A stretch of 64,000 nt of DNA from Clostridia bacterium (GTDB lineage Bacteria; Bacillota; Clostridia; Oscillospirales; Acutalibacteraceae), in assembly GCA_017442225.1 (NCBI GenBank), contig JAFSAR010000012.1, forward strand, positions 1 to 64,000, read 5' to 3'. Of this stretch, positions 8,024 to 17,107 are shown one piece after another. The position numbers and the translations under genes are program-made. How positions within the stretch are numbered: position 1 is the stretch's first letter; each line of letters starts with the position of its first letter. Below the pieces are notes generated by a model that saw nothing but the letters and a program-made list of their open reading frames with translations, ran no database searches and was not told the DNA's origin.

Positions 8024-8060
8024 AACAAAGACGCTGCTTAATCAAGTAGCGTCTTTGTTC
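8024..8060 (+). terminator. Terminator after the 7221 gene
   Basis: AACAAAGACGCTGCTT (8024-8039) pairs with AAGTAGCGTCTTTGTT (8044-8059) with one wobble pair. Confidence 0.85.
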
Positions 8061-8090
8061 GCGTTAAGAAATAATTAAGATTTAAGAATA

Positions 8091-8118
8091 TTGACAAAAA
8101 AGATTGATGTGATAGACT
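8091..8118 (+). promoter_or_regulatory. Promoter of the GH25 lysozyme gene
   Basis: TTGACA (8091-8096) and TAGACT (8113-8118) with a 16-bp spacer, 17 bases before the start codon. Confidence 0.7.
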
Positions 8119-8134
8119 ATAGTTGGTGAGATTC

Positions 8135-9784
8135 ATGAAAAACTGTTTTAAAAATATAATTGTCGCTTTGCTTGTGTTAAGCCTTTTAAGTCTTTGCGCT
8201 TGCAAAAGCACACCGGAAGATATAAGCTCTGCGGCTGTCACGTCAAGCGAAATTGAAATTGTGCAAAACGCACTTGATAATATCGCCGAGGATGAAACCG
8301 TTGACCCCGAAAACAGCGAAACTTATCGCGATGACGGCGCGTCGGTACAGTTTGAAAAAACCGAGAATAAAACGGGAAAAGCCGACGGTATAGACGTATC
8401 AAAATGGCAGGGCAAAATCGATTGGAAAAGGGTAAAATCGGCAGGAATTGATTTTGCAATAATCCGTATAGGCTATCGCGGTGAAAACGGCGTAATTTAC
8501 CGCGATGCTAACGCTGACTACAATATCCAGCAGGCGCAGTCGGCGGGTGTTTTGGTGGGTGTATATTTCTTTTCCACAGCGACAACCGCCGCCGAGGCTC
8601 GCGAGGAAGCGGCATGGACTAATGAAGCTGTAAAGGGTTATAAAATATCGTATCCTGTGGTGTATGACTGTGAGGGATATACAAATCCCGACAGCCGTAT
8701 GTACGGCATAGATGCGGCAACACGTACCGACAATGCAATCGAGTTTTTGAGTTATATAAAAAATATAGGTTATGACGCTATGATTTATGGCGCAAAGGCG
8801 GATTTTGAAAACGCGTCATATTGGGATATGGCGCGCATCGAAAAGGATTATAAGGTGTGGGTGGCGCATTACTCACAGTCGGTTTATCCGACAAAGCAAA
8901 CACCTGACTACAGCGGCAGATACGATATGTGGCAGTATACAAACTGCGGCGCGGTAGACGGGGTAGAGGGCAACTGCGATATGGTGGTTTCTTACTTTAC
9001 AGCAAACGAGGCGCAAGAAAGGGATAACTCTGCCACACCCGAAACAGCACCCCCACCAAAAACCCAAGAGGAACTGCTGTATACCGATACAAACGACCAA
9101 GTTACCGCAAAGGATGAGGTTAATTTACGCGAGAGCGCGGGTACCAAGTATAATATAGTCGCAACTCTTAAAAGCGGGGAATTTGTAACCCGCACGGGTA
9201 TTGGCAGCAACGGTTGGTCGCGGCTTTTGTATAACGGTAAAACGGTTTATGCAATAACGAGTTATCTGTCAAATGAGGTTATTGAGGCTGAAACACGGGA
9301 TATAGTAAACGGCTCGATTTTTACCCCCGCAAATGACAGTGTCACCGCAAAGCAGGAGGTAAACTTGCGCGCATTGCCCACAACCGACAGCGAAATTGTA
9401 GGCAAGCTTACAAGCGGTACGTTTTTGCCCCGCACCGCAATAGGCGACAAGGGCTGGTCGCGCCTTGATTATAACGGTCGGGTGGTTTATGCCGTTACAA
9501 ATTATCTTACAACCGAGGCTCCCGAAATAAAGCCTGAGGAAATTCCGAACGAAGAAACAACCGTTACCGAGCACGGTATGACCTTTACGCTGGTAACTGT
9601 AAACGTCACCGCGAAAGAAGAGGTAAATCTGCGCGACAAACCTACTACCGACGGCTCAGATGTGATTTATACACTAAAGAACGGCGAATATATCACAAAA
9701 ACAGGTGTAAGCCAAAGCGGCTGGGCAAGGCTTAGCTATAACGGGCAAACGGTTTATTGTATAGACTCGTTTTTAATGCAGTAA
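8135..9784 (+). CDS. GH25 lysozyme lipoprotein with three SH3b repeats
   Basis: A 549-aa exported muramidase. A signal peptide ends in LSLCACKS, which suggests lipid attachment. A low-complexity acidic linker (about 25-80) is followed by a GH25 domain starting GIDVSKWQGKIDW, with the catalytic-type DCEG motif in VVYDCEGYTNP and the closing DMWQYTNCG. Three bacterial SH3 domains follow; each repeats the pattern VNLR...W.RL.YNG..VY. Such enzymes cleave the MurNAc-GlcNAc bond, and SH3b units bind cell wall. The ATG at 8135 is chosen over a TTG at 8123 because GGTGAG lies just before it. It has its own promoter and terminator, so no operon partner. Confidence 0.93.
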   Translation: MKNCFKNIIVALLVLSLLSLCACKSTPEDISSAAVTSSEIEIVQNALDNIAEDETVDPENSETYRDDGASVQFEKTENKTGKADGIDVSKWQGKIDWKRVKSAGIDFAIIRIGYRGENGVIYRDANADYNIQQAQSAGVLVGVYFFSTATTAAEAREEAAWTNEAVKGYKISYPVVYDCEGYTNPDSRMYGIDAATRTDNAIEFLSYIKNIGYDAMIYGAKADFENASYWDMARIEKDYKVWVAHYSQSVYPTKQTPDYSGRYDMWQYTNCGAVDGVEGNCDMVVSYFTANEAQERDNSATPETAPPPKTQEELLYTDTNDQVTAKDEVNLRESAGTKYNIVATLKSGEFVTRTGIGSNGWSRLLYNGKTVYAITSYLSNEVIEAETRDIVNGSIFTPANDSVTAKQEVNLRALPTTDSEIVGKLTSGTFLPRTAIGDKGWSRLDYNGRVVYAVTNYLTTEAPEIKPEEIPNEETTVTEHGMTFTLVTVNVTAKEEVNLRDKPTTDGSDVIYTLKNGEYITKTGVSQSGWARLSYNGQTVYCIDSFLMQ

Positions 9785-9808
9785 AATAATGCACAATGAA
9801 TAAAACAA

Positions 9809-9846
9809 AAGGCACTGCTTTATTTTTGAAGCAGCGCCTTAATTTT
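9809..9846 (+). terminator. Terminator after the GH25 gene
   Basis: AAGGCACTGCTT (9809-9820) pairs with AAGCAGCGCCTT (9829-9840) with one mismatch, then AATTTTTG. A single AATGCACAATG repeat unit lies between the stop codon and the hairpin. Confidence 0.75.
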
Positions 9847-9910
9847 TGTAGGGCATGTGCCTATGTGCCGTGCCGATACCAACGGAACGACACGTAGGTC
9901 GTTCCCTACA
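9847..9910. repeat. Two inverted TGTAGGG palindromic repeats
   Basis: The block begins TGTAGGG and ends CCCTACA. Its right half is a clean hairpin, GGAACGAC (9884-9891) with GTCGTTCC (9898-9905); the left half is a weaker related unit. A third unit of the same type lies at 56553-56580. The form suggests small dispersed intergenic palindromes between convergent genes. Confidence 0.65.
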
Positions 9911-9916
9911 AAATGA

Positions 9917-10567
9917 TTATTTAAAAAGTTTTCCCTTTAAGTCGAGTATCGCTGTTCGGTTTATTACATAGCAATAATATTTTCCGTATTCCTCAAAAAA
10001 TTTATTTAAAAACAGCTCGGGGTTTAGGTTTTCGCTGCTGCCTGCGGGCAGAGTGATTCTTAAAAGGGTGTTACCGTCTTTTTCATCAACCGAAAACTCT
10101 TTGATTTTATCGGCAACCTCTAACTCTTTAATATCGCCCTTTTTGGTTTTCTTTAAAACGGTTATGCTCTCACGACTTAAAAACTGATTTAAAGCGTCTC
10201 TTATTTCGCCACCGTCATCAAAGGTTATGACAAACTCGGCTGCCGCAACGTCGCCCGCTTTTTTAATTGGCTCTGCCGCGTCAAAAAAGCGTATGTACGG
10301 CGGACATACGGCGTTTAATTTTTCGGGCAGGGTAGAAATATCGTAGTTGTCGTCCAAAATACGAATGTCCACCACCTCGTATTCGCTTTCAAAACCAAGG
10401 GAGAGCGGCAACGCAAAGGTCATATAAAGGTGGGGGTTAAAGCCCTCGGTGTACCATACGGGTAGTTGGGCTCTGCGGATAAGGCGCGCCATAAAACGCG
10501 TCATATCAAGGTGAGAAATAAACCTCATACGGTCGCCTTTTTTGTAAAAAAGTCTAACGTTTTTCAA
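9917..10567 (-). CDS. DUF2344 protein paired with a radical SAM enzyme (TIGR03936 type)
   Basis: A 216-aa protein of the DUF2344 family. The hallmark block is MRFISHLDMTRFMARLIRRA followed by YTEGFNPHLYMTFALPLSLG. This domain is found next to, or fused with, a B12-binding-type radical SAM protein, as here. Biochemical function is unproven; an RNA or ribosome link has been suggested from gene neighbourhoods. The start is uncertain: TTG at 10567 has AAAGGG eight bases upstream, GTG at 10576 is also in frame, and ATG at 10528 would remove a conserved first strand. It overlaps the upstream gene's end by about 14 bases, indicating coupled translation. Confidence 0.85.
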   Translation of the reverse strand: MKNVRLFYKKGDRMRFISHLDMTRFMARLIRRAQLPVWYTEGFNPHLYMTFALPLSLGFESEYEVVDIRILDDNYDISTLPEKLNAVCPPYIRFFDAAEPIKKAGDVAAAEFVITFDDGGEIRDALNQFLSRESITVLKKTKKGDIKELEVADKIKEFSVDEKDGNTLLRITLPAGSSENLNPELFLNKFFEEYGKYYCYVINRTAILDLKGKLFK

Positions 10568-12398
10568 AGCAAACACCCTTTCCGTAAGAATTTGCGCCGC
10601 AGCCCGCGCATTTTTGGCGGCAGTTAGGCGTGGTGTGTTCGGAGTGAGCCGCCATATTTTCGCGAATTAAAAACTCTTTTGTAATGCGGTAGTCAAGATG
10701 TTCCCAAGGGGTAATCTCTTGGAAGCTGCGCAGGCGGTTGGCGTAAAATTCGCCCTTTACGCCGCACTCGTCAAAGGCCTCAAGCCATTTTTCAAGCTCG
10801 AAGCACTCGTCCCAGCCGTCAAAACGGCAACCCTTTTTATATGCAGACTCAATAACCGCGCCAAGTCTGCGGTCACCGCGCGCAAAAACGCCCTCTAAAA
10901 AGCTGGTTTTATTTTCGTGGTAGTTAAAGGTGATTTTTTTGCTTTTTATGCTGTCTTTAAGTAATGCCTGACGGCGCATCATTTCTTCGCGGGTAATCTG
11001 CGGCTCAAATTGGAAAGGTGTGTGCGGTTTCGGCACAAAGTTTGCCACGCTTATCGACACGTTTACCGCCTTGCCCTTTGGTTTTTCGGGTAAGGAATAG
11101 TAAAGGTCAACAATTTTTTGCGCCAAATCTGCTATGCCTACTATATCCTCGTCGGTTTCGGTCGGCAGTCCCATCATAAAGTAAAGCTTTACCGCCGTAT
11201 ATCCGCCGCGGAAGGCTGTCGCGCAGGTGCCAAGGATATCGTCCTCGGTAATGTTTTTGTTTATAACGTCGCGAAGACGCTGTGTGCCCGCCTCGGGCGC
11301 AAAGGTAAGACCGCTTTTTTTAAGGCGGTTTATTTTTTGCATCAGATCCTGAGAAAAATTATCTATTCGAAGTGACGGCAGCGACAAGCTTATCTTGTCG
11401 CATTCGGTCCAGCTAAGCATCTCGTCAAGCATTTCTTCAAGCTTGGTATAGTCGCTTGTCGAAAGGCTGGATAGCGACATTTCGTCGTAGCCCGTATTTT
11501 TGCAAAGAGCACGTGCTTGACGGTTAACAACTGCGGCGCTCTTTTCACGCACGGGGCGGTAGATATAACCCGCCTGACAAAAACGGCAACCGCGGATACA
11601 ACCGCGAAATACCTCTTGTACGGCGCGGTCGTGCACCGCCTCGACAAAGGGCACGACAAATCGGTCGGGATAATACGTTTCGTCAAGATTTTCTTCGATA
11701 CGCTTTTCTATAACTGCGGGCGCGTCGCCTTTTGGCGTAATGGCGGCTATGGTTCCGTCCTCGTTATAGGAAAAATCATAAAGCGAGGGTACGTATACGC
11801 CCTTGATTTTTGCCGCAGAGCGTAAAAAGTCCTGCTTTGTACCGCCGTTTTTCTTATTTTCTTTGTAAAGGTCAATTACCTCTAAATCAACCTTTTCGCC
11901 CTCGCCTAAAAAGAAAATATCTATAAAGTCGGAAAGCGGCTCGGGGTTGCACGCGCAGGGTCCTCCCGCAACGATTATGGGGTAACTGTCGTCACGGTCA
12001 GCGGATTTTAGCGGAATACCGCCTAAATCTAACATAGTTAAAACGTTTGTAAAGGACAACTCGTATTGCAGAGTAAATCCTACAAAATCAAAATCGCGTA
12101 TAGAGTCGCGGCTTTCGAGCGCGTAAAGAGGAATATTTTCTTCGCGCATTACCTTTTCAAAATCTATCCACGGCGCAAACACGCGCTCGCACCAGATATC
12201 CTCGCGTTCGTTAAAAAGCGAATACAGTATTTTCATACCAAGATGGCTCATACCAATCTCGTAGGTATCGGGAAAACAAAAGGCAAAGCGGACGTCAACC
12301 TTAGATTTGTCCTTTATCACCTGATTGACCTCGCCGCCTGAGTATCTGCCTGGTTTTTGCACTGTAAGAAGCAGTTGTTCTAATCTTTTATTATTCAT
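10554..12398 (-). CDS. B12-binding-type radical SAM protein (TIGR03960 type)
   Basis: A 614-aa protein. The N-terminal part (about 1-230) looks like a cobalamin-binding-type Rossmann region without an obvious DxHxxG motif. The radical SAM core begins near residue 255, with FRGCIRGCRFCQAGYIYRP supplying the CxxxCxxC ligands for a 4Fe-4S cluster. The C-terminal tail holds several more cysteines (NCRQKCAGCGANSYGKGVC), which may bind a second metal or cluster. The partner DUF2344 gene overlaps its 3' end. The reaction is unknown. A good minus-strand promoter lies upstream. Confidence 0.87.
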   Translation of the reverse strand: MNNKRLEQLLLTVQKPGRYSGGEVNQVIKDKSKVDVRFAFCFPDTYEIGMSHLGMKILYSLFNEREDIWCERVFAPWIDFEKVMREENIPLYALESRDSIRDFDFVGFTLQYELSFTNVLTMLDLGGIPLKSADRDDSYPIIVAGGPCACNPEPLSDFIDIFFLGEGEKVDLEVIDLYKENKKNGGTKQDFLRSAAKIKGVYVPSLYDFSYNEDGTIAAITPKGDAPAVIEKRIEENLDETYYPDRFVVPFVEAVHDRAVQEVFRGCIRGCRFCQAGYIYRPVREKSAAVVNRQARALCKNTGYDEMSLSSLSTSDYTKLEEMLDEMLSWTECDKISLSLPSLRIDNFSQDLMQKINRLKKSGLTFAPEAGTQRLRDVINKNITEDDILGTCATAFRGGYTAVKLYFMMGLPTETDEDIVGIADLAQKIVDLYYSLPEKPKGKAVNVSISVANFVPKPHTPFQFEPQITREEMMRRQALLKDSIKSKKITFNYHENKTSFLEGVFARGDRRLGAVIESAYKKGCRFDGWDECFELEKWLEAFDECGVKGEFYANRLRSFQEITPWEHLDYRITKEFLIRENMAAHSEHTTPNCRQKCAGCGANSYGKGVCFEKR

Positions 12399-12426
12399 AT
12401 CTTCACCAAAAATTTTATTTTAACTA

Positions 12427-12455
12427 ATGATACAATAAAATTGTGCCGCTTGCAA
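12427..12455 (-). promoter_or_regulatory. Promoter of the radical SAM pair
   Basis: On the minus strand TTGCAA (12455-12450), 17 bp, TATCAT (12432-12427), ending 29 bases before the start codon. A plus-strand TATAAT at 12510-12515 may serve the divergent lipoprotein gene, but its -35 is poor. Confidence 0.65.
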
Positions 12456-12553
12456 CGATTTTATTTAAAAATTAAATAAAAATATCTTTTATTTTAAAGT
12501 ATATTGTGATATAATGCATTATGTATAAATATCTGTAAAAGGAGGCGTATGCC

Positions 12554-13867
12554 GTGAAATTGAAAAAGGGTATTATAATGCTACTTGTGATGTGCATTTG
12601 CTGTATGTCTTGCGGCTGCGCATACATTGACAATACAGACGATATGGTATCCCCTCCCGAGCTTACAGGTGAGATGTCGCCTATAGCCGACGCGCTTTAT
12701 GCGGTAGCGGGGAAAGATTGTGACCTTAAATATCCGTCGACAGGCTCGCACCGTTCGGCAATAATTTTAGAAGACATTAACGGCGACAGCATTTTTGAGG
12801 CGTTTGCTTTTTACAGCACCAGCGGGGACGAAATGACCACTATGCATATAAACGTCATTTGTCAAAGCGGCGGCAAATGGGTATCAGTCAGCGATCAGAC
12901 CATTGTTGCTACAGGTGTTGAAATGGTGGAATTTTGTGACCTTAACAACAACGGAACGGAAGAAATATTGGTAGGCTGGGACGTTAACGGCACCAGCGAA
13001 AAACAGTTGAGCGTATTTGCTTTTGGCGAAGAAACATTGACTCAGCAGCTACTTCAGGCATATACCAGTTTTTTGTGTTGCGATCTGGACAACAACGGCG
13101 CAAATGAGATATTTGTGCATCTGCTTAACGCAGCAGATAAAAGCAACAAGGCTATAATTTATAACTATAACGAAAAAGGTATGGCGCAAACCGCAGGCTG
13201 TATTATGGACGGCAGTGTAAAGAGCGCAGCAATCCCCGTGCTTTCGGTATTGTCAAACGGGCAAAAAGCAATTTATATTGACGAAATCAAGGGCGTCGGC
13301 TCGGTAACCGAGGTGCTGTATCTATCAAAGGGAGAGCTTATAAACCCCCTGCTTGACAGCGTAAATTCTTTTGAGAATATATCTACCTACCGTGCGGCGT
13401 CGATAGAAACTAAGGATATAAACGGTGACGGTATACTTGAAATACCCGTTGCGAGCGATTTGCCGAATGCCGTCAGCGATGGAGAAAAGCTTTATTACAC
13501 CAATTGGTGTTCGTTTAACGGTGAAAAACTGTCGATAAAGCTTGTTACTATAGTAAACACCGTTGACGGATATTATCTTACCGTTCCAAACTCTATGGTA
13601 GGGTATCTCGCCGTGCTTAAGGATATAGAAACTCACGAAAGAAAATTTTATCATTATGATTCAAAAAATGCGGTTCTTGGCAAATTGTTGTTCACCGTTA
13701 CTGCGGTGGATGCTGACGATTGGGCAGGCAAGGACTACGACCACAGAAATAAGACCGAGTTGTCACGTACAGAGGACACGGTTTTTGTGGCAGAATTAGG
13801 CGAGGGAGCCGCCGCCTTTGCGATAACCGCAGACGTTATAAAAGATACTTTTTATTTAGTTGACTAA
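12554..13867 (+). CDS. FG-GAP/VCBS-like repeat lipoprotein
   Basis: A 437-aa predicted lipoprotein: a hydrophobic signal ends in MSCGCAYIDN with lipobox-type cysteines near residue 20. The mature part carries recurring calcium-binding-type loops of the form D-x-N-x-D/N-G-x-x-E (for example EDINGDSIFEA, CDLNNNGTEEI, CDLDNNGANEI, KDINGDGILEI), as in FG-GAP beta-propeller repeats. The ligand is unknown. The GTG start at 12554 follows GGAGG by 8 bases; an ATG at 12549 hits an immediate stop. A response regulator gene follows after 13 bases, so it may be an extracytoplasmic accessory of that signalling pair. Confidence 0.75.
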   Translation: MKLKKGIIMLLVMCICCMSCGCAYIDNTDDMVSPPELTGEMSPIADALYAVAGKDCDLKYPSTGSHRSAIILEDINGDSIFEAFAFYSTSGDEMTTMHINVICQSGGKWVSVSDQTIVATGVEMVEFCDLNNNGTEEILVGWDVNGTSEKQLSVFAFGEETLTQQLLQAYTSFLCCDLDNNGANEIFVHLLNAADKSNKAIIYNYNEKGMAQTAGCIMDGSVKSAAIPVLSVLSNGQKAIYIDEIKGVGSVTEVLYLSKGELINPLLDSVNSFENISTYRAASIETKDINGDGILEIPVASDLPNAVSDGEKLYYTNWCSFNGEKLSIKLVTIVNTVDGYYLTVPNSMVGYLAVLKDIETHERKFYHYDSKNAVLGKLLFTVTAVDADDWAGKDYDHRNKTELSRTEDTVFVAELGEGAAAFAITADVIKDTFYLVD

Positions 13868-13880
13868 TGGAGGTGCAGTT

Positions 13881-14591
13881 GTGAAAAGAATACTTATTGT
13901 AGAAGACGAGGTTGCTATCCGCGAATTTGAGGCGATAAACCTTAAACGCGTAGGCTATGAAACGGTCGAGGCGGGCAGCGGCGAAGAGGCGCTTGAAATA
14001 TACGACAATGACCCTGTGGGTTTTGATATAGCGCTCTTGGACGTTATGATGCCCGGTATGGACGGCTTTGCCCTTTGCAAAGAACTGCGCAGCCGCTCAG
14101 AGTCGATAGGCATAATAATGCTCACCGCAAAATCACAGGAGATGGATAAAATAAGCGGACTTATGATAGGTGCTGACGACTACGTTACCAAGCCGTTCAG
14201 CCCTACCGAGCTGCTTGCCAGAGTCGATTCGCTTTACCGTCGCGTCAGCAAAAGCAAGCCCGTGGCGGCAAGTAAGCCCTCAACTCAGATTGAATCGGGC
14301 AGATTTGTACTTGATTTGCGCAGTCGCTCACTTTCAAAGGATGGCAAAAACATCGAGCTTACACAGATAGAATTTCAGATTATGGAATATTTCTTTGCAA
14401 ATCCCGACGAGCCCATAAGCAGAACGGCGATACTGCACAAAATCTGGGGCGAGGAATATTTTGGCGAAGAAAAGATTGTTGATGTAAATATACGCCGTCT
14501 TCGTATGAAGATTGAAGGAGACGCTTCTGATCCTAAATTTATCGTAACCGTATGGGGCAGAGGCTATATGTGGGATACCACGGCAAATTAA
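13881..14591 (+). CDS. OmpR/PhoB-type response regulator
   Basis: A 236-aa two-component regulator. The receiver domain (1-120) has the acidic pair EDE (8-10), the phospho-acceptor Asp54 in LLDVMMPGMDG, the conserved Thr in MLTAKS and Lys in YVTKPFSP. A winged-helix DNA-binding domain follows (about 140-235), ending in the usual VTVWGRGYMWD. The GTG at 13881 is preferred because GGAGGTG precedes it at the right distance. It lies between a lipoprotein gene and its histidine kinase, so the three form an operon. The stimulus and targets are not evident. Confidence 0.92.
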   Translation: MKRILIVEDEVAIREFEAINLKRVGYETVEAGSGEEALEIYDNDPVGFDIALLDVMMPGMDGFALCKELRSRSESIGIIMLTAKSQEMDKISGLMIGADDYVTKPFSPTELLARVDSLYRRVSKSKPVAASKPSTQIESGRFVLDLRSRSLSKDGKNIELTQIEFQIMEYFFANPDEPISRTAILHKIWGEEYFGEEKIVDVNIRRLRMKIEGDASDPKFIVTVWGRGYMWDTTAN

Positions 14592-14630
14592 GTTACAAAC
14601 CGAAAATTCACAGAAAGGTGGGATTGCGCA

Positions 14631-16133
14631 GTGAAAAAACCGTTTCATTTTAAAAGCATCGCGATGCGTTGGCTTTTCAGGGTGTATCTGATTATCGTTC
14701 TTGCCGTCGTGGCAATTGCGGTAATTCTTTCGGCAATATTTGTCAACCTAATTTTCAGCAATGTGCAATCTCAAGCTACCGATTATGCGCAAGGCTTTGA
14801 CAGCCTTTCAACCGCAAACGCAGAAAATTTTTACGATCTTTCAATTGCGCTATCTGACGATTTTGAATATAAGAACAAGATAGAGGTTCAGGTTTTAGGC
14901 AGTGACGGTAGGGTTATTGTTTCAACCACGGGTTTTCAGTCGTCTGACAATGTCGCCGACGAATATAACCGCGCCAAATCTTCATCGAGCGGTTTTGCGC
15001 TTTTCCGTGGCAAAAATTCGGGCGGCGAGCAGATTATGGCGGGCACAAGAGTTGTTTGCGATTCGAGCGGCAAGGCAATAGGCGCTTACCGTTGGGTGAC
15101 CTCTCTTAAAGCGGCATACAAAAAAATAAATATCACCGTCAGTCTTATTGTTGTAATATCAATTGCGGTTTTGGGTCTCTGCGCGCTGTCGGGACTGTTC
15201 TTTTTAAAAGCGATGGTGGCAAGACTGCGCGATATGGGTAATATTGCCCGTAAGATAGCGGGCGGCGATTTTAAAGCGAGGATCGAGGTCGAAAACAACG
15301 ACGAAATCAGCGAGCTTTGTGAAACGATAAATTATATGGCAAGCGAACTGCAAAATGCCGAAACAATGAAAAACGACTTTATATCTTCGGTATCGCACGA
15401 GCTCCGCACACCGCTTACTGCAATACGTGGTTGGGGTGAAACGGCAAAAATGTCACTCGGTTCCGACGAGGAATTGGTTGCGCGCGGTCTTGACGTAGTA
15501 CTGAGCGAAGCCGACAGACTGTCGGGGCTTGTGGAAGATTTGCTTGACTTTTCACGTATGCAGTCGGGCAGAATGGTGATGAACAATGTTATGCCCACCG
15601 ACGTATCGGAGCTGCTTTGCAAGGTGTCCGATATGTATACCGAGCTTGCCGTAAAGCAGGGCATAGAATTATCATATACACCGCCTGTGCAAAGCTCTAT
15701 CGTAATGAGCGACCCAGACCGACTGAAACAGGTGTTTATAAACGTTATTGATAACGCCGTAAAGTACACAGAAAAAGGTGGTCTTGTGCTTGTGGCACAG
15801 ACTCGTGAAGAGGGCTGTGTGCGCATTGTTGTTAAGGATACGGGCGTTGGCATTCCCGCAGAAGACCTTGACCATGTAAAAGAAAAATTCTTTAAATCAA
15901 ACAAAACGGTTCGCGGCAGCGGCATAGGCTTGGCTGTTGCCGATGAAATAATAAAACAGCATCAGGGCTTGCTCTTTATAGAGTCTACCGAGGGCGTCGG
16001 CACCACAGCTACTATAGTGTTGCCGCTTTACGAACCTGAGGAAGAGCCACAGGCTGCCGAGGAGATTATCGAGCCCATAGAGCCCGAGCAAGAGGAACTA
16101 CCCATTGCTGAAAACGAAAATAAGGAGATATAG
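14631..16133 (+). CDS. Membrane sensor histidine kinase
   Basis: A 500-aa kinase, partner of the preceding regulator. Transmembrane segment 1 (about 14-42), an extracellular sensor region of about 120 residues, transmembrane segment 2 (about 168-193), HAMP (about 190-245), a dimerisation/phosphoacceptor domain with His256 in SVSHELRTPL, and an ATPase domain with the N box (NVIDNAVKYTEKG) and G boxes (DTGVGIP, GSGIGLAV). A long acidic Glu/Pro-rich tail (about 455-500) is unusual. The GTG start follows AAAGGTG. The next gene follows after two bases and may be co-transcribed, although unrelated in function. Confidence 0.92.
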   Translation: MKKPFHFKSIAMRWLFRVYLIIVLAVVAIAVILSAIFVNLIFSNVQSQATDYAQGFDSLSTANAENFYDLSIALSDDFEYKNKIEVQVLGSDGRVIVSTTGFQSSDNVADEYNRAKSSSSGFALFRGKNSGGEQIMAGTRVVCDSSGKAIGAYRWVTSLKAAYKKINITVSLIVVISIAVLGLCALSGLFFLKAMVARLRDMGNIARKIAGGDFKARIEVENNDEISELCETINYMASELQNAETMKNDFISSVSHELRTPLTAIRGWGETAKMSLGSDEELVARGLDVVLSEADRLSGLVEDLLDFSRMQSGRMVMNNVMPTDVSELLCKVSDMYTELAVKQGIELSYTPPVQSSIVMSDPDRLKQVFINVIDNAVKYTEKGGLVLVAQTREEGCVRIVVKDTGVGIPAEDLDHVKEKFFKSNKTVRGSGIGLAVADEIIKQHQGLLFIESTEGVGTTATIVLPLYEPEEEPQAAEEIIEPIEPEQEELPIAENENKEI

Positions 16134-16135
16134 TT

Positions 16136-17107
16136 TTGGCAAAATATACGTCAATTGGCGGGCAGGCGCTGATAGAGGGTATTATGATGAAAAACCCTCA
16201 AAAAAAGACAGCCCTTGCCGTAAGAAAACCCGATAAAACTATTGACATTAGTTTTATCGATGATAAAAGTATAAAAGATAAATATCGAATTTTGCGATTG
16301 CCCGTCCTGCGCGGTGTTGTTACCTATATCGAAACCATGATACAGGGCTATAAGGCGATGATGAAATCGGCAGATATATCAGGATTTACCGACATTGAGG
16401 AAGAAAGCGACAAGCCACAAGACCCCAAAAAAGAATCGGCGCTTACTGCCGCAATTATGACAATCGGCTCGGTGCTGGGTATCGCTTTGGCATTAGTTTT
16501 ATTTTTGGGTATTCCACGTTATGCTGTGGCAGGGCTTGAGTGGCTTATAGGATCCCCTTTCGGCAAGGTGGTACGCGCGGGCATAGAGCAACTTATAAAA
16601 CTCGCCGTGCTTGTAGCGTATATGTGGGGCGTATCTTTTATGAAGGATATCCACCGTGTGTTCGCTTATCACGGAGCCGAGCATAAAACCATATTCTGCT
16701 ACGAGGCAGGACTCGAGCTTACGGTTGAAAACGTAAGAAAGCAAAAGCGTTTTCATCCCCGTTGCGGAACGTCATTTCTCATTCTTATGATACTTGTAAG
16801 TATGGTAGTCTCCACCGTAGTGCAGATGATTTTCCCCACAGTTTACGATGTAGCGTGGCTTTGGATAATTGCAAAGGTTTTAATGTTGCCTGTAATATGT
16901 GGTCTTGGTTACGAGCTGCTTAAGGCGTGCGGAAAATACGACAATGCTTTAACCCGAATCATCTCGGCGCCTGGTATGTGGCTACAACGAATAACCACAA
17001 AAGAGCCTGATGACGATATGATAGAAATCGCAATCGCCGCATTAAAAGCGTGTGATGAAATAGAGGATAATACACAGGAAGATATACAAGAAAATGACAA
17101 TATTTGA
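16136..17107 (+). CDS. DUF1385 (YqhQ family) membrane protein
   Basis: A 323-aa protein with the family opening GGQALIEGIMM, the motif RLPVLRGV, several transmembrane helices (about 105-135, 150-165 and 215-265) and the highly conserved AYHGAEHKTIFCYE block. The biochemical function is unknown; in many Firmicutes it sits beside prmC and prfA, as here with prmC. The start is a TTG at 16136 with AAGGAG eight bases before it. It overlaps prmC by 14 bases. Confidence 0.88.
   Translation: MAKYTSIGGQALIEGIMMKNPQKKTALAVRKPDKTIDISFIDDKSIKDKYRILRLPVLRGVVTYIETMIQGYKAMMKSADISGFTDIEEESDKPQDPKKESALTAAIMTIGSVLGIALALVLFLGIPRYAVAGLEWLIGSPFGKVVRAGIEQLIKLAVLVAYMWGVSFMKDIHRVFAYHGAEHKTIFCYEAGLELTVENVRKQKRFHPRCGTSFLILMILVSMVVSTVVQMIFPTVYDVAWLWIIAKVLMLPVICGLGYELLKACGKYDNALTRIISAPGMWLQRITTKEPDDDMIEIAIAALKACDEIEDNTQEDIQENDNI

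Noticed and set aside
15332..15925. Long minus-strand open frame within the histidine kinase gene (197 codons)
   Set aside because: Low-complexity Ser/Thr composition typical of an antisense shadow; the plus-strand kinase domains are intact.
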